Shown: positions 51,332 through 62,156, counted from the first letter of the stretch. The stretch: 64,000 bases of DNA from Hahella sp. HN01 (GCF_018986435.1 NZ_JAHMIN010000028.1:1-64000), one strand, 5' to 3'. Translations and numbers: made by a program. Notes: generated by a model from the sequence alone, not told the origin.

Positions 51332-52735
51332 CTAAGCTCTCTGCCAGGTCGTACCCTCACGCGAGTCGTTAAGCAGTACACCCTTATCCTTGAGCAAGTC
51401 TCTAATGCGGTCAGACTCAGCAAAGTCCTTATTGGCGCGAGCTGCATTGCGCTGAGCAATATAGTCTTCAATTTCAGCCACACTCAAACCGCCAACCTCT
51501 TCATTCTCTCCCTGCATCAAGGATTCAGGGTTAGCTTGAAGCAGACCAAGCACCTCAGCCAGATCAATCATGCCTTTCGCCAGCAATAACGCCTTGGCGC
51601 GATCTTCCTTTTTCGCCACGTTCACTGCTTTCGCCATATCAAACAGCACAGCCACAGCGGACGAGGTATTGAAGTCATCATCCATCGCTTGATGGAAGCG
51701 CTCTCGATACCCCCCAACCAGAGACTCATCCACTGAAACAGCACTCAATTCCCCATAGAGTTCACGAATGGAGTTGTATAGACGCTCCAGCCCGCTCCGC
51801 GCCTCTTCCAAGGCAAGATCAGAATAATCAATCGCACTACGATAATGGCTGGAAGCTAGGAAATAACGCACCACTTCAGCCGGGTATTTGTCCAGAATTT
51901 CACGAATCGTGAAAAAGTTACCCAGTGATTTAGACATCTTTTCCTTGTTAACCCTTACAGCTCCAGCATGCATCCAATAATTAACATACTTACAGCCTGT
52001 AGCGGCTTCCGACTGCGCTATTTCGTTTTCATGGTGCGGGAACTTAAGATCCGGTCCGCCGCCATGGATATCAAAGGTATCACCCAAGCATTGCGTAGAC
52101 ATCGCTGAGCACTCAATATGCCAGCCAGGACGCCCCTCACCCCATGGCGAACTCCATGACAGTTCACCCGGCTTCGCCGCCTTCCACAGCACAAAATCCG
52201 CAGGGCTGCGCTTCTCCGCATCCACTTCAACTCTGGCTCCAGCGCGAATTTCATCCAGTTTCTGCTTGCTGAGCTTACCGTAATCCGCAAACTGCTCTAC
52301 GGCGTAGTAAACATCGCCATTGGACGCATGGTAGGCAAACCCTTTATCCATGAGCTGCTGAATCATGGCGATAATTTCACCAATGTGTCCCGTCGCACGA
52401 GGCTCCGCAGAAGGAGACAGCACGCCCAACGCGCGCTCATCTTCATGCATGGCGTCGATAAAACGAGCCGTCAGCGCGTCAACAGGCTCCCCGTTATCAC
52501 GCGCCCGATTCAGGATCTTGTCATCAACGTCAGTAATGTTGCGCACATAATTGACGTCGTAGCCTTTCGCGCGCAGATAACGGGTAATTATGTCAAAACA
52601 CACCAGGACCCGGGCATGCCCAAGGTGACAGTAGTCATATACAGTCATTCCGCAAACGTAGATACCGACCTTACCGGCCTGAATGGGTTTAAACTCTTCT
52701 TTTTGCTGAGAAAGGCTACTGTATATCTTCAACAC
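51332..52735 (-). CDS. cysS: Cysteinyl-tRNA synthetase
   Basis: A 467-residue class I synthetase charging tRNA-Cys. The zinc/cysteine-binding start is [20 protein letters not shown], which includes the HIGH-type signature HLGH. A second zinc cysteine and histidines lie in [10 protein letters not shown] and [12 protein letters not shown], and the KMSKS loop is [10 protein letters not shown]. The C-terminal DALR and anticodon-binding parts are complete. The start is a GTG at 52735. It follows glnS on the minus strand by 53 bases and is probably cotranscribed; the pair is also adjacent in pseudomonads. Confidence 0.97.
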   Translation of the reverse strand: MLKIYSSLSQQKEEFKPIQAGKVGIYVCGMTVYDYCHLGHARVLVCFDIITRYLRAKGYDVNYVRNITDVDDKILNRARDNGEPVDALTARFIDAMHEDERALGVLSPSAEPRATGHIGEIIAMIQQLMDKGFAYHASNGDVYYAVEQFADYGKLSKQKLDEIRAGARVEVDAEKRSPADFVLWKAAKPGELSWSSPWGEGRPGWHIECSAMSTQCLGDTFDIHGGGPDLKFPHHENEIAQSEAATGCKYVNYWMHAGAVRVNKEKMSKSLGNFFTIREILDKYPAEVVRYFLASSHYRSAIDYSDLALEEARSGLERLYNSIRELYGELSAVSVDESLVGGYRERFHQAMDDDFNTSSAVAVLFDMAKAVNVAKKEDRAKALLLAKGMIDLAEVLGLLQANPESLMQGENEEVGGLSVAEIEDYIAQRNAARANKDFAESDRIRDLLKDKGVLLNDSREGTTWQRA

Positions 52736-52788
52736 GACCTATTAGTCCTAATGTTACCGTTAACGTTGCTTCCGGCGGAAAGGCGAAA

Positions 52789-54477
52789 TTATTCGCCCTT
52801 CGCCTCAATTTTCGCCCAGGTGTCACGTAGTGTGACAGTGCGATTAAACACCAACTCACCCTGAGCCGCCTTGATTGGGTCAAGGTAAAAATACCCTTCC
52901 CGCTCAAACTGATATGGAACTTCTGAACCCGCCTGACGTAGGCTCGCCTCCGCCTTTGCTCCACTCAAGACAACCAGAGATTCTGGATTCAGAAATTCAG
53001 TAAATTCCACCTCTTTCTGGGCGTCGGGGCTTTCATGATTGAAAAGGCGGTCATAAAGCCGCACTTCCACATCTACCGCCTGATCCGCAGCGACCCAGTG
53101 AATAACGCCCTTAACTTTGCGCCCTTCCGGGTCTTTACCCAGAGTGTCAGCATCATAGACACAGCGCAGTTCAATAGGTTCACCCGCTTCATTCTTGATA
53201 ACTTCATCGCAACGAATCACATAGGCGTTACGTAAGCGCACTTCTTTCCCTAACACTAAACGCTTGAAGTGTTTATTGGCGGATTCCCGGAAATCCTCCT
53301 GATCAATATAAATCTCTCGCGCGAAAGGCACAGTGCGAGTTCCCATGGACTCATTTTGAGGATGCGCCGGCGCCACCAACTCCTCAACTTGCCCTTCGGG
53401 ATAGTTGGTAATCACCACTTTCAATGGGTGCAACACGCACATTGCTCTTGGCGCACGCTCATTCAGATCTTCGCGGATCGCGAACTCCAGCATGGCTACG
53501 TCAACAACACCTTCGCTACGCGTTACACCGATCGCATTACAAAAGCTACGAATTGAGCGGGGCGTATAGCCGCGACGACGCAACCCTGCAAGAGTCGGCA
53601 TGCGCGGATCATCCCAGCCTTCAACATACTTTTCGTCCACCAGCTTCTTCAGCTTACGCTTACTGGTGACGGTATAGTTGAGATTTAAGCGCGCAAACTC
53701 AATTTGCTGTGGATGGCAATCGATGCTGATGTTATCCAACACCCAGTCATACAGGGGGCGATGGTCTTCAAATTCCAGTGTGCATAAAGAATGCGTTATC
53801 CCTTCCAGAGCGTCCGAAATCGGATGCGTGTAGTCGTACATCGGGTACACGCACCACTTATCACCAGTCTGATGATGGTGAGCGCGACGGATGCGATACA
53901 AAATCGGATCGCGCATATTGATATTGGGCGACGCCATATCGATCTTTGCGCGCAGCACATGGGCGCCATCCGCAAACTCACCTTTCGCCATGCGATGAAA
54001 CAGATCGAGGTTTTCCTCAACGCTCCTGTCGCGATAGGGACTGGGTTTGCCCGGCTCTTTCAATGAGCCGCGATATGCAGTCATTTCGTCAGGCGTCAGG
54101 CTACACACATAAGCCTTGCCGTTGTTAATCAGCTCAATGGCGTACTCAAACAACTGATCAAAGTATGAGGAAGCATGTCTGACAGGCTCTTCCCACTCAC
54201 ACCCCAGCCACTTGACGTCAGTAGCGATCGAATCGATGTATTCCTGGCTTTCTTTTTCAGGATTGGTATCGTCGAAGCGTAGATTGCAGCGGCCGTTGGC
54301 GTAGGTTTCAGCAACGCCAAAGTTTAGACAAATGGACTTCGCATGGCCGATATGGAGATATCCATTCGGTTCCGGTGGAAAACGGGTATGCACTTTGCCG
54401 CCATGCTTGTTCGCCGCCAGATCTTTATCAATGATCTGGGTAATAAAGTTGGGCTTTATGGCCTCGCCTTCACTCAT
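52789..54477 (-). CDS. glnS: Glutaminyl-tRNA synthetase
   Basis: A 562-residue class I synthetase. The HIGH motif occurs in [20 protein letters not shown] near residue 32-51, with [10 protein letters not shown] close by. The KMSKS equivalent is [11 protein letters not shown], and [16 protein letters not shown] follows before the C-terminal beta-barrel anticodon-binding domains. Presence of GlnS means glutaminylation is direct in this organism. It is divergent from ppiB, with 219 bases between. Length is typical of gammaproteobacterial enzymes. Confidence 0.98.
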   Translation of the reverse strand: MSEGEAIKPNFITQIIDKDLAANKHGGKVHTRFPPEPNGYLHIGHAKSICLNFGVAETYANGRCNLRFDDTNPEKESQEYIDSIATDVKWLGCEWEEPVRHASSYFDQLFEYAIELINNGKAYVCSLTPDEMTAYRGSLKEPGKPSPYRDRSVEENLDLFHRMAKGEFADGAHVLRAKIDMASPNINMRDPILYRIRRAHHHQTGDKWCVYPMYDYTHPISDALEGITHSLCTLEFEDHRPLYDWVLDNISIDCHPQQIEFARLNLNYTVTSKRKLKKLVDEKYVEGWDDPRMPTLAGLRRRGYTPRSIRSFCNAIGVTRSEGVVDVAMLEFAIREDLNERAPRAMCVLHPLKVVITNYPEGQVEELVAPAHPQNESMGTRTVPFAREIYIDQEDFRESANKHFKRLVLGKEVRLRNAYVIRCDEVIKNEAGEPIELRCVYDADTLGKDPEGRKVKGVIHWVAADQAVDVEVRLYDRLFNHESPDAQKEVEFTEFLNPESLVVLSGAKAEASLRQAGSEVPYQFEREGYFYLDPIKAAQGELVFNRTVTLRDTWAKIEAKGE

Positions 54478-54696
54478 AAAAATGCTTTCTCTACCATCAA
54501 TGTTTATTGCGCTTAAGGCTGATTCTTAGCCTTGCAAAAGAATTCGCTTTTAATATCCCTTGGATTATACGCACAGGGAATAAACCGGTAATTATAGGGA
54601 AACTTTACCTTCGTCGCAGCGCAAATTACTGAAATGGTCGCTGCTTTTTGGCTAAAATGACGTTTTAACCGCTCAAAAGCCTTAAAAGGTAACTAC

Positions 54697-55191
54697 ATGA
54701 TTCTTTTGCAGACAAACTTCGGTGACATCAAAATCGAGCTCGACCACGAAAACGCCCCTATTACAGCGAAAAACTTCGAGCAATATGTCCGCGACGGCTT
54801 TTATGACGGCACCATCTTTCACCGCGTCATCTCCAACTTCATGATTCAGGGCGGCGGCTTTGAGCCAGGCCTTACTCCCAAGCAGGCCCGGGCGCCAATC
54901 AAGAACGAAGCAAACAACGGCCTTAGCAACATGACAGGCGCTGTCGCCATGGCCCGCACTATGGACCCTCACTCAGCAAGCGCTCAATTTTTTATTAACG
55001 TCGCAGATAACGGATTCCTGGACTTCACATCGGAAACCACTGAAGGCTGGGGTTACGCAGTATTCGGCAAAGTCGTTGAGGGCATGGACATCGTCAATCA
55101 AATCAAATCCGTCGCCACCACTTATAAAGGCGCGCACCAAGACGTTCCAGCCGAAGATGTGATTATCACTTCCGCCACCATCGTCGAATAA
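54697..55191 (+). CDS. ppiB: Cytoplasmic peptidyl-prolyl cis-trans isomerase B (cyclophilin)
   Basis: A 164-residue cyclophilin accelerating proline isomerisation. It has no signal peptide, so it is the cytoplasmic form. Active-site motifs are [15 protein letters not shown] with the catalytic arginine, [16 protein letters not shown], and [20 protein letters not shown] precedes the ATG. Three bases separate its stop from the lpxH start, so the two are cotranscribed, as in E. coli and Pseudomonas relatives. Confidence 0.96.
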   Translation: MILLQTNFGDIKIELDHENAPITAKNFEQYVRDGFYDGTIFHRVISNFMIQGGGFEPGLTPKQARAPIKNEANNGLSNMTGAVAMARTMDPHSASAQFFINVADNGFLDFTSETTEGWGYAVFGKVVEGMDIVNQIKSVATTYKGAHQDVPAEDVIITSATIVE

Positions 55192-55194
55192 ATC

Positions 55195-55929
55195 ATGCCA
55201 ACGCTGTTTATTTCCGATCTACATCTGGAAGTGGAAAAACCGGAACTCACCCGGTTTTTCTTTAATTTTCTGGACAAAATAGCTCCGAATGCAGACGCTC
55301 TGTATATACTCGGAGACTTCTTCGAGGTCTGGGTAGGCGATGACGAGCAGACCGCTCTGCAAGTAGAGGTGGCGCAACGGCTTCACAGACTGGCGGAAGC
55401 CGGAACTTGCATCTATCTCATGCATGGCAATCGCGACTTCCTCATTGGCGACACCTATGCCAAGCAATGTGGCGCCACCCTGCTGGAAGAGCCTCATTCC
55501 CTTGATCTGTATGGAGTCCCGTCATTACTTATGCATGGCGACTCGCTTTGCACTTTGGACGCCGCCTACCAGAAGGCTCGCGCCACATTTCGCAATCCAG
55601 CCTTTCAGTCGCAGTTTCTTTCACGCCCCCTGGATCAACGCCAATTAACAGCCCGCCAAATGCGGCAGATCAGCATGGCGAAGAACCAAGGAAAAGCGGA
55701 AGAAATTATGGATGTCGCGCCGGACGAGGTAATCAGCACCTTCAACACTTATAACATTGAGCTGTTGATTCACGGCCACACACATCGTCCCGACACACAT
55801 CGTTATAACCTACTCCAAGGGGAAGTAAAGCGCATTGTTCTCGGCGACTGGGGAGACGAAACCTGGTATGGCAGAGCGGACGCAGATGGCTTCCAATTGC
55901 TGAACCTGAAAGCCGAGGATATAGCCTGA
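55195..55929 (+). CDS. lpxH: UDP-2,3-diacylglucosamine diphosphatase
   Basis: LpxH hydrolyses UDP-2,3-diacylglucosamine to lipid X and UMP in lipid A synthesis at the inner membrane. The 244-residue calcineurin-like enzyme has the metal ligands in FISDLHLE (Asp8, His10), LGDFFEVWVGDD, MHGNRDFLIG and LIHGHTHRPDTH. Its length is typical. It is translationally close to ppiB. A perfect hairpin overlaps its stop codon and ends the transcript towards miaE. Confidence 0.97.
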   Translation: MPTLFISDLHLEVEKPELTRFFFNFLDKIAPNADALYILGDFFEVWVGDDEQTALQVEVAQRLHRLAEAGTCIYLMHGNRDFLIGDTYAKQCGATLLEEPHSLDLYGVPSLLMHGDSLCTLDAAYQKARATFRNPAFQSQFLSRPLDQRQLTARQMRQISMAKNQGKAEEIMDVAPDEVISTFNTYNIELLIHGHTHRPDTHRYNLLQGEVKRIVLGDWGDETWYGRADADGFQLLNLKAEDIA

Positions 55930-55947
55930 CGCAAGCAGCGTCAGGCT
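55923..55947. terminator. Hairpin over the lpxH stop codon
   Basis: AGCCTGACGC (55923-55932) and GCGTCAGGCT (55938-55947) form a perfect 10-bp stem with loop AAGCA. The lpxH TGA (55927-55929) lies in the left arm. The miaE stop is 9 bases beyond. No T-run on either strand. Confidence 0.5.
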
Positions 55948-55956
55948 CTCAACACT

Positions 55957-56595
55957 TTAAGCGGGAACACCGCTATGGAAGCGAAACTCCGAATCAGGCG
56001 AACGAATCAGATCCGCCTCCACTTCACGAACATACTCAATCCTGTCCGTTATATCGACAGGTGAACGCTCTTTGGCCAATTTCAGATAGTTTCTGTAATG
56101 CCGCCCTTCTGACTCAAGCAAGCCTCGATAAAAAGCAGCCAATTCTTCATCCAAATAGGGAACTAGTCGAGCGAATCGCTCGCAGGAACGCGCCTCTATA
56201 AACGCTCCTATGATTAGCATATCCACCAGTCTGTGCGGCTCGCCTTTACGAACGCAATCGCGCAACGCGGAAGCATAACGAGACGCGGTTTGCTTGCGAT
56301 CAGACACGTTTCGCCCCTGCATGATTTTCACTACCTGCTCATAGTGGCGCAGCTCTTCACGCGCAAGCTTCGACATCCGCGTCGACAACTCAATATCCTC
56401 AGGATATCTGAACATCAATTGCAATGCTGAAGAGGCCGCCTTCTTCTCACACTGCGCATGATCCACCAGCAATAACGGCAGTTCCGCTGCAGCTTTACGC
56501 AACCATGCCTCGGGCGTTTCACAGCCTAAAAAGCTAACGATATCTTCAGGAGCCGATACAGACATATCCACTAGAGTTTCCGCACTAAAAGTCAA
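55957..56595 (-). CDS. miaE: tRNA 2-methylthio-N6-isopentenyladenosine-37 hydroxylase
   Basis: MiaE is a non-haem di-iron monooxygenase that hydroxylates ms2i6A37 in tRNAs reading U-starting codons. The 212-residue helical protein has the ligand pattern LLVDHAQCEKKAA, REELRHYEQVVKIM, IEARSCERFARL and ESEGRHYRNYL, matching the ferritin-like E...ExxH...E...ExxH arrangement. Length is usual. It is convergent with lpxH and divergent from acnB. The gene is scattered among gammaproteobacteria; its use of O2 ties the modification to aerobic growth in the species where this was studied. Confidence 0.92.
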   Translation of the reverse strand: MTFSAETLVDMSVSAPEDIVSFLGCETPEAWLRKAAAELPLLLVDHAQCEKKAASSALQLMFRYPEDIELSTRMSKLAREELRHYEQVVKIMQGRNVSDRKQTASRYASALRDCVRKGEPHRLVDMLIIGAFIEARSCERFARLVPYLDEELAAFYRGLLESEGRHYRNYLKLAKERSPVDITDRIEYVREVEADLIRSPDSEFRFHSGVPA

Positions 56596-56903
56596 AATTA
56601 ATCATCAAAATGTGAGCCGGGCAGTATACCAGAAATTCTCATATCCCCGCTCACCCGACTCACCAACAACACCATTTTCTATAAGCCGCTCACCCACCTA
56701 CATTCACGAAAGTTTATTACGACCAATGGCTACATTTTTCAAATTTATATCGACTATCAACAGGGCTGATAGGGCGTTTGCTTAACTTTGCACTATCATT
56801 GGCATAGAATATTGCGTCTTTATATATGGAGCGAAGTAACCTCTCGCCCAATCAAAAACACCGCCCCATAAGGGCGGATACAGGAAATGATGAGGGTTCT
56901 ACC
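56596..56903. promoter_or_regulatory. acnB/miaE divergent control region with acnB leader hairpin
   Basis: A plausible acnB promoter is TTAACT (56782-56787), 17-base spacer, TAGAAT (56805-56810). The leader then holds a stem CCGCCC (56861-56866) / GGGCGG (56872-56877) and a GAGGG ribosome site ten bases before the GTG start. The miaE side is AT-rich without clear boxes. Confidence 0.45.
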
Positions 56904-59474
56904 GTGCTAGAAGCATATCGTAAACACGTTGAAGAACGAGCCGAACTAGGCGTCCCACCCAAGCCGCTTAATGCAGAGCAAATGGCAGGGTTGGTGGAGC
57001 TACTGAAAGCCCCCCCAGCCGGTGAGGAAGAAACGCTAGTAGACTTGTTGGAAAATCGCGTGCCCCCCGGCGTAGATGAAGCGGCATACGTTAAAGCCGG
57101 CTTCCTCACCGCCATCGTTAAAGGCGAAGCCCAATCCCCCCTGATCTCCAAGGAAAAAGCCGTTCAATTATTAGGCATGATGCAGGGCGGCTATAACATC
57201 TCCACACTGGTTGAACTGCTGGATGACGCTTCTCTTGGACAACTTGTCGCAGAACAACTGAAATCTACGCTCCTGGTTTTCGATACTTTCCACGACATCA
57301 AAGAAAAAGCGGACGCAGGCAACGCCAACGCAAAAGCAGTCATGGACTCCTGGGCCAACGCAGAATGGTTCCTGCAAAAGCCCGAAGTGCCGAAGAGCAT
57401 TGTCGCCACTGTTTTCAAAGTAACAGGCGAAACCAACACCGACGACCTTTCTCCTGCGCCTGACGCATGGTCGCGCCCGGACATCCCTCTGCATGCTAAA
57501 GCGATGTACAAAATGCCTCGCGAAGGCATTACCAATGCCGAGCAGCAGATTGAAGAACTGAAGAAGAAAGGCCACGAAGTCGCTTTCGTCGGCGACGTAG
57601 TGGGCACAGGCTCCTCCAGAAAGTCCGCCACCAACTCCGTACTTTGGTACATTGGCCGCGACATGCCAGGCGTGCCCAACAAGCGCACTGGCGGCATCTG
57701 TATTGGCGGAAAAATCGCTCCTATCTTCTTCAACACCATGGAAGATGCCGGAGCCCTGCCTTTTGAATGCGACGTATCCCAAATGAACATGGGCGACGTC
57801 ATCGAAATTCTGCCCTTCGAAGGCAAGGTCAAGAATCACGAAACCGGTGAAGTCATCGGCGAATTCGAACTGAAATCAGACGTTCTACTGGACGAAGTTC
57901 GCGCAGGCGGACGTATTCCTCTGATTATCGGCCGCGGCCTGACCGACAAAGCTCGCGAAGCAATGGGCTTGGAGCCATCCAACGTATTCCGCCGCCCGCA
58001 AGCCGCCAGCGATTCTGGCAAAGGCTTCACTCTGGCCCAGAAAATGGTCGGAAAAGCCTGTGGCGTCGAAGGCGTACGCCCTGGCCAATACTGCGAACCT
58101 CGTATGACCACTGTCGGCTCTCAGGACACCACCGGGCCAATGACTCGCGATGAGCTGAAAGACCTGGCGTGCCTGGGCTTCTCCGCCGACCTGGTTATGC
58201 AGTCATTCTGTCACACCGCCGCCTATCCCAAGCCGGTTGACGTAGAAATGCAACACTCTCTGCCAGACTTCATCATGAACCGCGGCGGCGTGGCGTTGCG
58301 TCCTGGCGACGGCATCATTCACAGCTGGCTGAACCGCATGCTGCTGCCAGACACTGTCGGTACCGGCGGCGACTCTCACACCCGCTTCCCCATGGGCATC
58401 TCTTTCCCTGCAGGTTCAGGTCTGGTCGCTTTCGCCGCAGCCACTGGCGTCATGCCTTTGGATATGCCTGAATCAGTACTGGTTCGCTTCAAGGGCAAAA
58501 TGCAGTCCGGCATTACTCTGCGCGATCTGGTTCACGCCATCCCCTATTACGCGATTCAGCAAGGCCTGCTGACCGTTGAAAAGAAAGGGAAGAAAAACAT
58601 CTTCTCTGGTCGCGTACTGGAAATCGAAGGTCTGGAAAGCCTGACCGTCGAGCAAGCGTTCGAGCTTTCCGACGCATCGGCGGAGCGTTCCGCTGCAGGC
58701 TGCACCATCACCCTGTCTGAAGATTCTGTCGCCGAATACCTGCGCTCCAACATTGTTATGCTGCGCTGGATGATCGCGGAAGGCTACGGAGACGTCCGCA
58801 CCATCGAGCGCCGAGCCAAAGCCATGGAAGAATGGCTGGCCAACCCAAGCCTGATGCGCGCTGACTCCGACGCCGAATACGCAGCGGTTATCGAAATCGA
58901 TATGGATGAAATCAAAGAGCCTATCGTTTGCTGCCCGAACGATCCAGACGACGCCAAGAAGCTGTCTGACGTAGCAGGCGATAAAGTTGATGAAGTCTTC
59001 ATCGGCTCTTGCATGACCAACATTGGCCACTTCCGCGCTGCCGGCAAACTGCTGGAGCAAAACAAAGACGCGCTGAAAACCCGATTCTGGATGTCTCCGC
59101 CCACCAAAATGGATCAGGCGCAGCTGATGGAAGAAGGTTACTACAACATTTACGGACGCAATGGCGTGCGCACAGAAATGCCAGGCTGCTCACTCTGCAT
59201 GGGCAACCAGGCTCGCGTAGCCCCCGGCGTAACCGTACTGTCTACATCCACTCGTAACTTCCCCAACCGTTTGGGCGACGGCGCCAATGTCTACCTGACT
59301 TCCGCAGAACTGGCGGCGGTCGGGGCAGTATTGGGCCGCCTCCCTTCCGTTGAAGAGTACATGGACTATGCGAAAAATATCGACAGCATGGCTGGCGACA
59401 TTTACCGCTACCTGAACTTCGACAAGATGGATGCATACACCGAGAAAGCAGCTAACGCGAAAGCGGAAGCCTAA
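56904..59474 (+). CDS. acnB: Aconitate hydratase B
   Basis: AcnB isomerises citrate to isocitrate (and often 2-methylisocitrate) in the TCA cycle. The 856-residue protein starts at a GTG ([18 protein letters not shown]), matching the AcnB N terminus; a longer frame from 56826 lacks support. An N-terminal HEAT-like domain and the swivelling domain come first, in AcnB rather than AcnA order. The [4Fe-4S] cysteines are in [10 protein letters not shown] and [12 protein letters not shown]. Substrate-site sequences [15 protein letters not shown] and [13 protein letters not shown] are present. It is a single-gene unit ending at a strong terminator. Its apo-form may bind mRNA in relatives. Confidence 0.97.
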   Translation: MLEAYRKHVEERAELGVPPKPLNAEQMAGLVELLKAPPAGEEETLVDLLENRVPPGVDEAAYVKAGFLTAIVKGEAQSPLISKEKAVQLLGMMQGGYNISTLVELLDDASLGQLVAEQLKSTLLVFDTFHDIKEKADAGNANAKAVMDSWANAEWFLQKPEVPKSIVATVFKVTGETNTDDLSPAPDAWSRPDIPLHAKAMYKMPREGITNAEQQIEELKKKGHEVAFVGDVVGTGSSRKSATNSVLWYIGRDMPGVPNKRTGGICIGGKIAPIFFNTMEDAGALPFECDVSQMNMGDVIEILPFEGKVKNHETGEVIGEFELKSDVLLDEVRAGGRIPLIIGRGLTDKAREAMGLEPSNVFRRPQAASDSGKGFTLAQKMVGKACGVEGVRPGQYCEPRMTTVGSQDTTGPMTRDELKDLACLGFSADLVMQSFCHTAAYPKPVDVEMQHSLPDFIMNRGGVALRPGDGIIHSWLNRMLLPDTVGTGGDSHTRFPMGISFPAGSGLVAFAAATGVMPLDMPESVLVRFKGKMQSGITLRDLVHAIPYYAIQQGLLTVEKKGKKNIFSGRVLEIEGLESLTVEQAFELSDASAERSAAGCTITLSEDSVAEYLRSNIVMLRWMIAEGYGDVRTIERRAKAMEEWLANPSLMRADSDAEYAAVIEIDMDEIKEPIVCCPNDPDDAKKLSDVAGDKVDEVFIGSCMTNIGHFRAAGKLLEQNKDALKTRFWMSPPTKMDQAQLMEEGYYNIYGRNGVRTEMPGCSLCMGNQARVAPGVTVLSTSTRNFPNRLGDGANVYLTSAELAAVGAVLGRLPSVEEYMDYAKNIDSMAGDIYRYLNFDKMDAYTEKAANAKAEA

Positions 59475-59478
59475 AGCA

Positions 59479-59509
59479 AAACGCCCCGCAAATGCGGGGC
59501 GTTTTTTTA
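59479..59509. terminator. acnB terminator
   Basis: AACGCCCCGC (59481-59490) and GCGGGGCGTT (59495-59504) enclose AAAT and are followed by TTTTT. A shorter T-run on the minus strand makes it usable for tmk as well. Confidence 0.92.
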
Positions 59510-59539
59510 TCATTCGCCATTCAAAACTCAAACAAACAG

Positions 59540-60178
59540 TTAACTAACCAATTTCGCCGCCAATTCCTGGGCAATCGTAGCCTGCACATCTTCCAACGAC
59601 TTCTGCGCATCCACAACCAGAAAGCGCCCTGGGTCTTCAGCCACCCTCTTCATATAGCCTTCCTGAACACGGAAATAAAACTCCAGTTTCTCCTGCTCAA
59701 AACGATCCAAGGCGCCACGCTTTCTCGCTCTTGCCATCCCGGCCTCAGGATCAATACGCAATAACAGAGTAAGATCCGGCTTGAAGTCCGCCTGCACCAT
59801 CTTTTCAAGGTCATGTATCATTTCCCAGGACAATCCACGTCCCCCACCCTGATAGGCATAAGTTGCATCGGTAAACCGGTCGCTCAACACATGCACACCC
59901 CGATCGATAGCTGGTCGAATCTTTTGCTCTAGGTGCTGAGCTCGCGCAGCGAACATAAGCAGTAATTCAGCCGTAGACGAGACTGTTTCCTCACGAGGGC
60001 GCAACAACAATTCTCTGACTTCTTCCGCCATCGGCGTACCGCCGGGCTCACGAGTCATCAACACCTCCTCTCCGCCCTCCTCTAAAATAGAACGAATGAA
60101 GTTGAGGTTAGTGGTCTTACCCGCCCCCTCGATACCTTCTACGGTAATGAACAACCCTTTCTTCAACGTTTGCCTCAT
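59540..60178 (-). CDS. tmk: Thymidylate kinase
   Basis: Tmk phosphorylates dTMP to dTDP. The 212-residue enzyme has the P-loop EGIEGAGKTTN near residue 16, the DR-x motif LSDRFTDATYAYQ, and the lid glycines QGGGRGL. TREPGGTPMAEEVR is the substrate loop. Length is typical. It follows mltG by 51 bases on the minus strand and ends the group pabC, mltG, tmk. In Pseudomonas relatives holB normally comes next; here the transcript runs into the acnB terminator instead. Confidence 0.97.
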   Translation of the reverse strand: MRQTLKKGLFITVEGIEGAGKTTNLNFIRSILEEGGEEVLMTREPGGTPMAEEVRELLLRPREETVSSTAELLLMFAARAQHLEQKIRPAIDRGVHVLSDRFTDATYAYQGGGRGLSWEMIHDLEKMVQADFKPDLTLLLRIDPEAGMARARKRGALDRFEQEKLEFYFRVQEGYMKRVAEDPGRFLVVDAQKSLEDVQATIAQELAAKLVS

Positions 60179-60229
60179 TAAAATATCTAAACTTAAACCA
60201 AATTTAGCACGCCCAGCACCAACTCTCGA

Positions 60230-61309
60230 TTACTGCGTTGAGCGATAATCTTCTCTGCGACGCAGCTGGTACTTCCTAACTGCTTTTACATGCGCTTCAT
60301 GTGTTTTAGAAAATTCATGAGTACCGTCACCTCGCGCCACAAAATAAAGATCCCCCGTCTTCTCGGGGTGCAACGCGGCATGAATGGAGGCGCGCCCAGG
60401 CATAGCAATCGGTGTTGGCGGCAACCCTTTTATGACATAGGTATTGTAAGCCGTTGCTTCGCGCAAATCCTTGCGACGCAGATTTCCTTCATATTTATCA
60501 CCCATGCCATAGATCACCGTGGGGTCTGTCTGTAGGCGCATCCCTTTCTCCAGCCGCAAAGTAAACACCCCGGAGATACGCCCTCGCTCACTATCCACGC
60601 TAGTTTCTTTTTCGACGATCGAAGCCAGTATCAACGCTTCGTAGGGAGTCGCCGCCGCACTCCAGGCGCTCTTGCGAGACCATTCATCTTCCAGAATACG
60701 CACCATCCGACGATGAGCCGTAGTCAGCAGATCAACATCTCGGGTCCCTTTTTTATAAAAATAGGTATCAGGAAACAGAAGACCTTCCGCATGCGGATAG
60801 TTCATGCCCAGCAATTTGGCGAGCTGAGCCGGATCTTGTGTATCGATGGTTTTTTCCAGTTTTGGATGGTTTTCCAGCTCACGCAGCACATCCTTCAGAT
60901 TCCAGCCTTCGATGATAGTGAGCGCATAATTCAGAGTATTCCCGGAAGTCAGCAAGGCGAACAGCTCAATGGTATTCTTGCCAGGCTCAAGCAAATACTC
61001 GCCAGCCACTAGCTGCTTATCTTTTCGACTAAGCCGGCCGTACCAATAAAACCATTCAGCGCTTTCCAGCACGCCTTGCTCAGCCATCCTATCGGCAACT
61101 TTCCGCAAAGAATCGCCGCGCTTGACTTCAATTGTAGTGGTGGCAGCCACCGGCAAGGGCTGCAATAACAAATAACGCCCGTAATAGTATGCGCCGACGA
61201 CAACTGCTGATGAGATAAGAAATACAGCAAGAAAGGTCTTGAGAACAAACTTTCTCAAGCTAAAACGGGATTTTTTGGTGGACTTTTTCTTGGAGTTCTT
61301 TGATGACAC
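60230..61309 (-). CDS. mltG: Endolytic peptidoglycan transglycosylase MltG
   Basis: MltG cuts nascent glycan strands and sets their length at the inner membrane. The 359-residue protein has a Lys-rich cytoplasmic tip, one membrane helix (TFLAVFLISSAVVVGAYYYG), a LysM-like part (IEVKRGDSLRKVADRMAEQG) and the YceG catalytic domain. The catalytic glutamate is in ASIVEKETSVDSERG, with MRLQTDPTVIYG following. The start is a GTG at 61309, which overlaps the end of pabC by 50 bases. A TTG at 61258 just past the pabC stop would give a shorter tip; the choice is open. Confidence 0.93.
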   Translation of the reverse strand: MSSKNSKKKSTKKSRFSLRKFVLKTFLAVFLISSAVVVGAYYYGRYLLLQPLPVAATTTIEVKRGDSLRKVADRMAEQGVLESAEWFYWYGRLSRKDKQLVAGEYLLEPGKNTIELFALLTSGNTLNYALTIIEGWNLKDVLRELENHPKLEKTIDTQDPAQLAKLLGMNYPHAEGLLFPDTYFYKKGTRDVDLLTTAHRRMVRILEDEWSRKSAWSAAATPYEALILASIVEKETSVDSERGRISGVFTLRLEKGMRLQTDPTVIYGMGDKYEGNLRRKDLREATAYNTYVIKGLPPTPIAMPGRASIHAALHPEKTGDLYFVARGDGTHEFSKTHEAHVKAVRKYQLRRREDYRSTQ

Positions 61310-62084
61310 AGTCGATATTCAGTAATTTACCATCTAATTGATTAACCGGAATAACTCCCATCACACTATTGACCAAAGCCATCCCCTTGATTTTTTTCAA
61401 TTTTGCCTGAGCAATATCCGCCTCATCAATATGCAAACCCCACTCAGGTGCATTGTTAAGGATATATTGTCTCAGCACGCCCTTCACCCCCGATCGCGCC
61501 AATGTCGGTGTGAAGATTCTACCCTCATCCCAGAGAAAGATATTCGTCCGAGTCCCTTCAACTAAACGCCCAGAAGCATCAAACATCAATCCTTCGAACG
61601 CCCGCCCATCAAGCTCAACGGACGCAAGCACTTGCTCCAGGCGATTAAGGTGCTTAAGTCCCGCGTACGAGCCATATTCCACAGCCTGCGATTTTAGAGT
61701 CCGCACACTGCCACCATACACTTGAATCGAGTCGACATCCGGCGCACTAAACAGGCCCAACACCTCCGCCGGTCGTTGCACCTTGGGCAGCGCATACCCT
61801 CTACCGCCAGCTCCTCGGGACACGATAATCTTCAATACACACTTGCAGCTCATATCTTTACTCTCTGCAAGCAGCTCATCCAATCGCGCCAGCAAAGAAT
61901 CGCCGCTCACGCCATAGGGTATTCGCAATAGCTCACACCCCATCCGCAAACGCGCCAAGTGCTCATTCCATAAAACAGGGCGGCCATCTACCACAAGAAT
62001 AGTCTCAAAGAGACCATCCCCGTAGGCCAACCCTCGATCGGCGATCGATATATGATCCGCTTTTTCACCATTCAACAGATACAT
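61260..62084 (-). CDS. pabC: Aminodeoxychorismate lyase
   Basis: PabC makes p-aminobenzoate from 4-amino-4-deoxychorismate for folate. The 274-residue class IV PLP enzyme shows DRGLAYGDGLFETILV near residue 18. The PLP lysine is probably in SYAGLKHLNRLEQVLA, and EGTRTNIFLW and TPTLARSGVKGVLRQ bind cofactor phosphate. In most gammaproteobacteria pabC follows fabF; here it follows acpP directly, after a strong terminator. The promoter must therefore be in the short gap 62085-62121. The gene is intact. Confidence 0.93.
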   Translation of the reverse strand: MYLLNGEKADHISIADRGLAYGDGLFETILVVDGRPVLWNEHLARLRMGCELLRIPYGVSGDSLLARLDELLAESKDMSCKCVLKIIVSRGAGGRGYALPKVQRPAEVLGLFSAPDVDSIQVYGGSVRTLKSQAVEYGSYAGLKHLNRLEQVLASVELDGRAFEGLMFDASGRLVEGTRTNIFLWDEGRIFTPTLARSGVKGVLRQYILNNAPEWGLHIDEADIAQAKLKKIKGMALVNSVMGVIPVNQLDGKLLNIDCVIKELQEKVHQKIPF

Positions 62085-62121
62085 GCATCAACCCAAAAAA
62101 AAAATCACAAACCCAAAAAGC

Positions 62122-62156
62122 AAAAAACCGCCCGCAAGGTTTACCTGCGAGCGGTT
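62122..62156 (-). terminator. acpP terminator
   Basis: On the minus strand AACCGCTCGCAGG pairs with CCTTGCGGGCGGTT (62126-62156, one or two wobble pairs), followed by TTTTTT (62122-62127). It begins 28 bases past the acpP stop, exactly where fabF would be expected. Confidence 0.85.

Noticed and set aside
58473-59060. 195-codon minus-strand frame inside acnB
   Set aside because: Antisense to the aconitase core; composition is that of a shadow.
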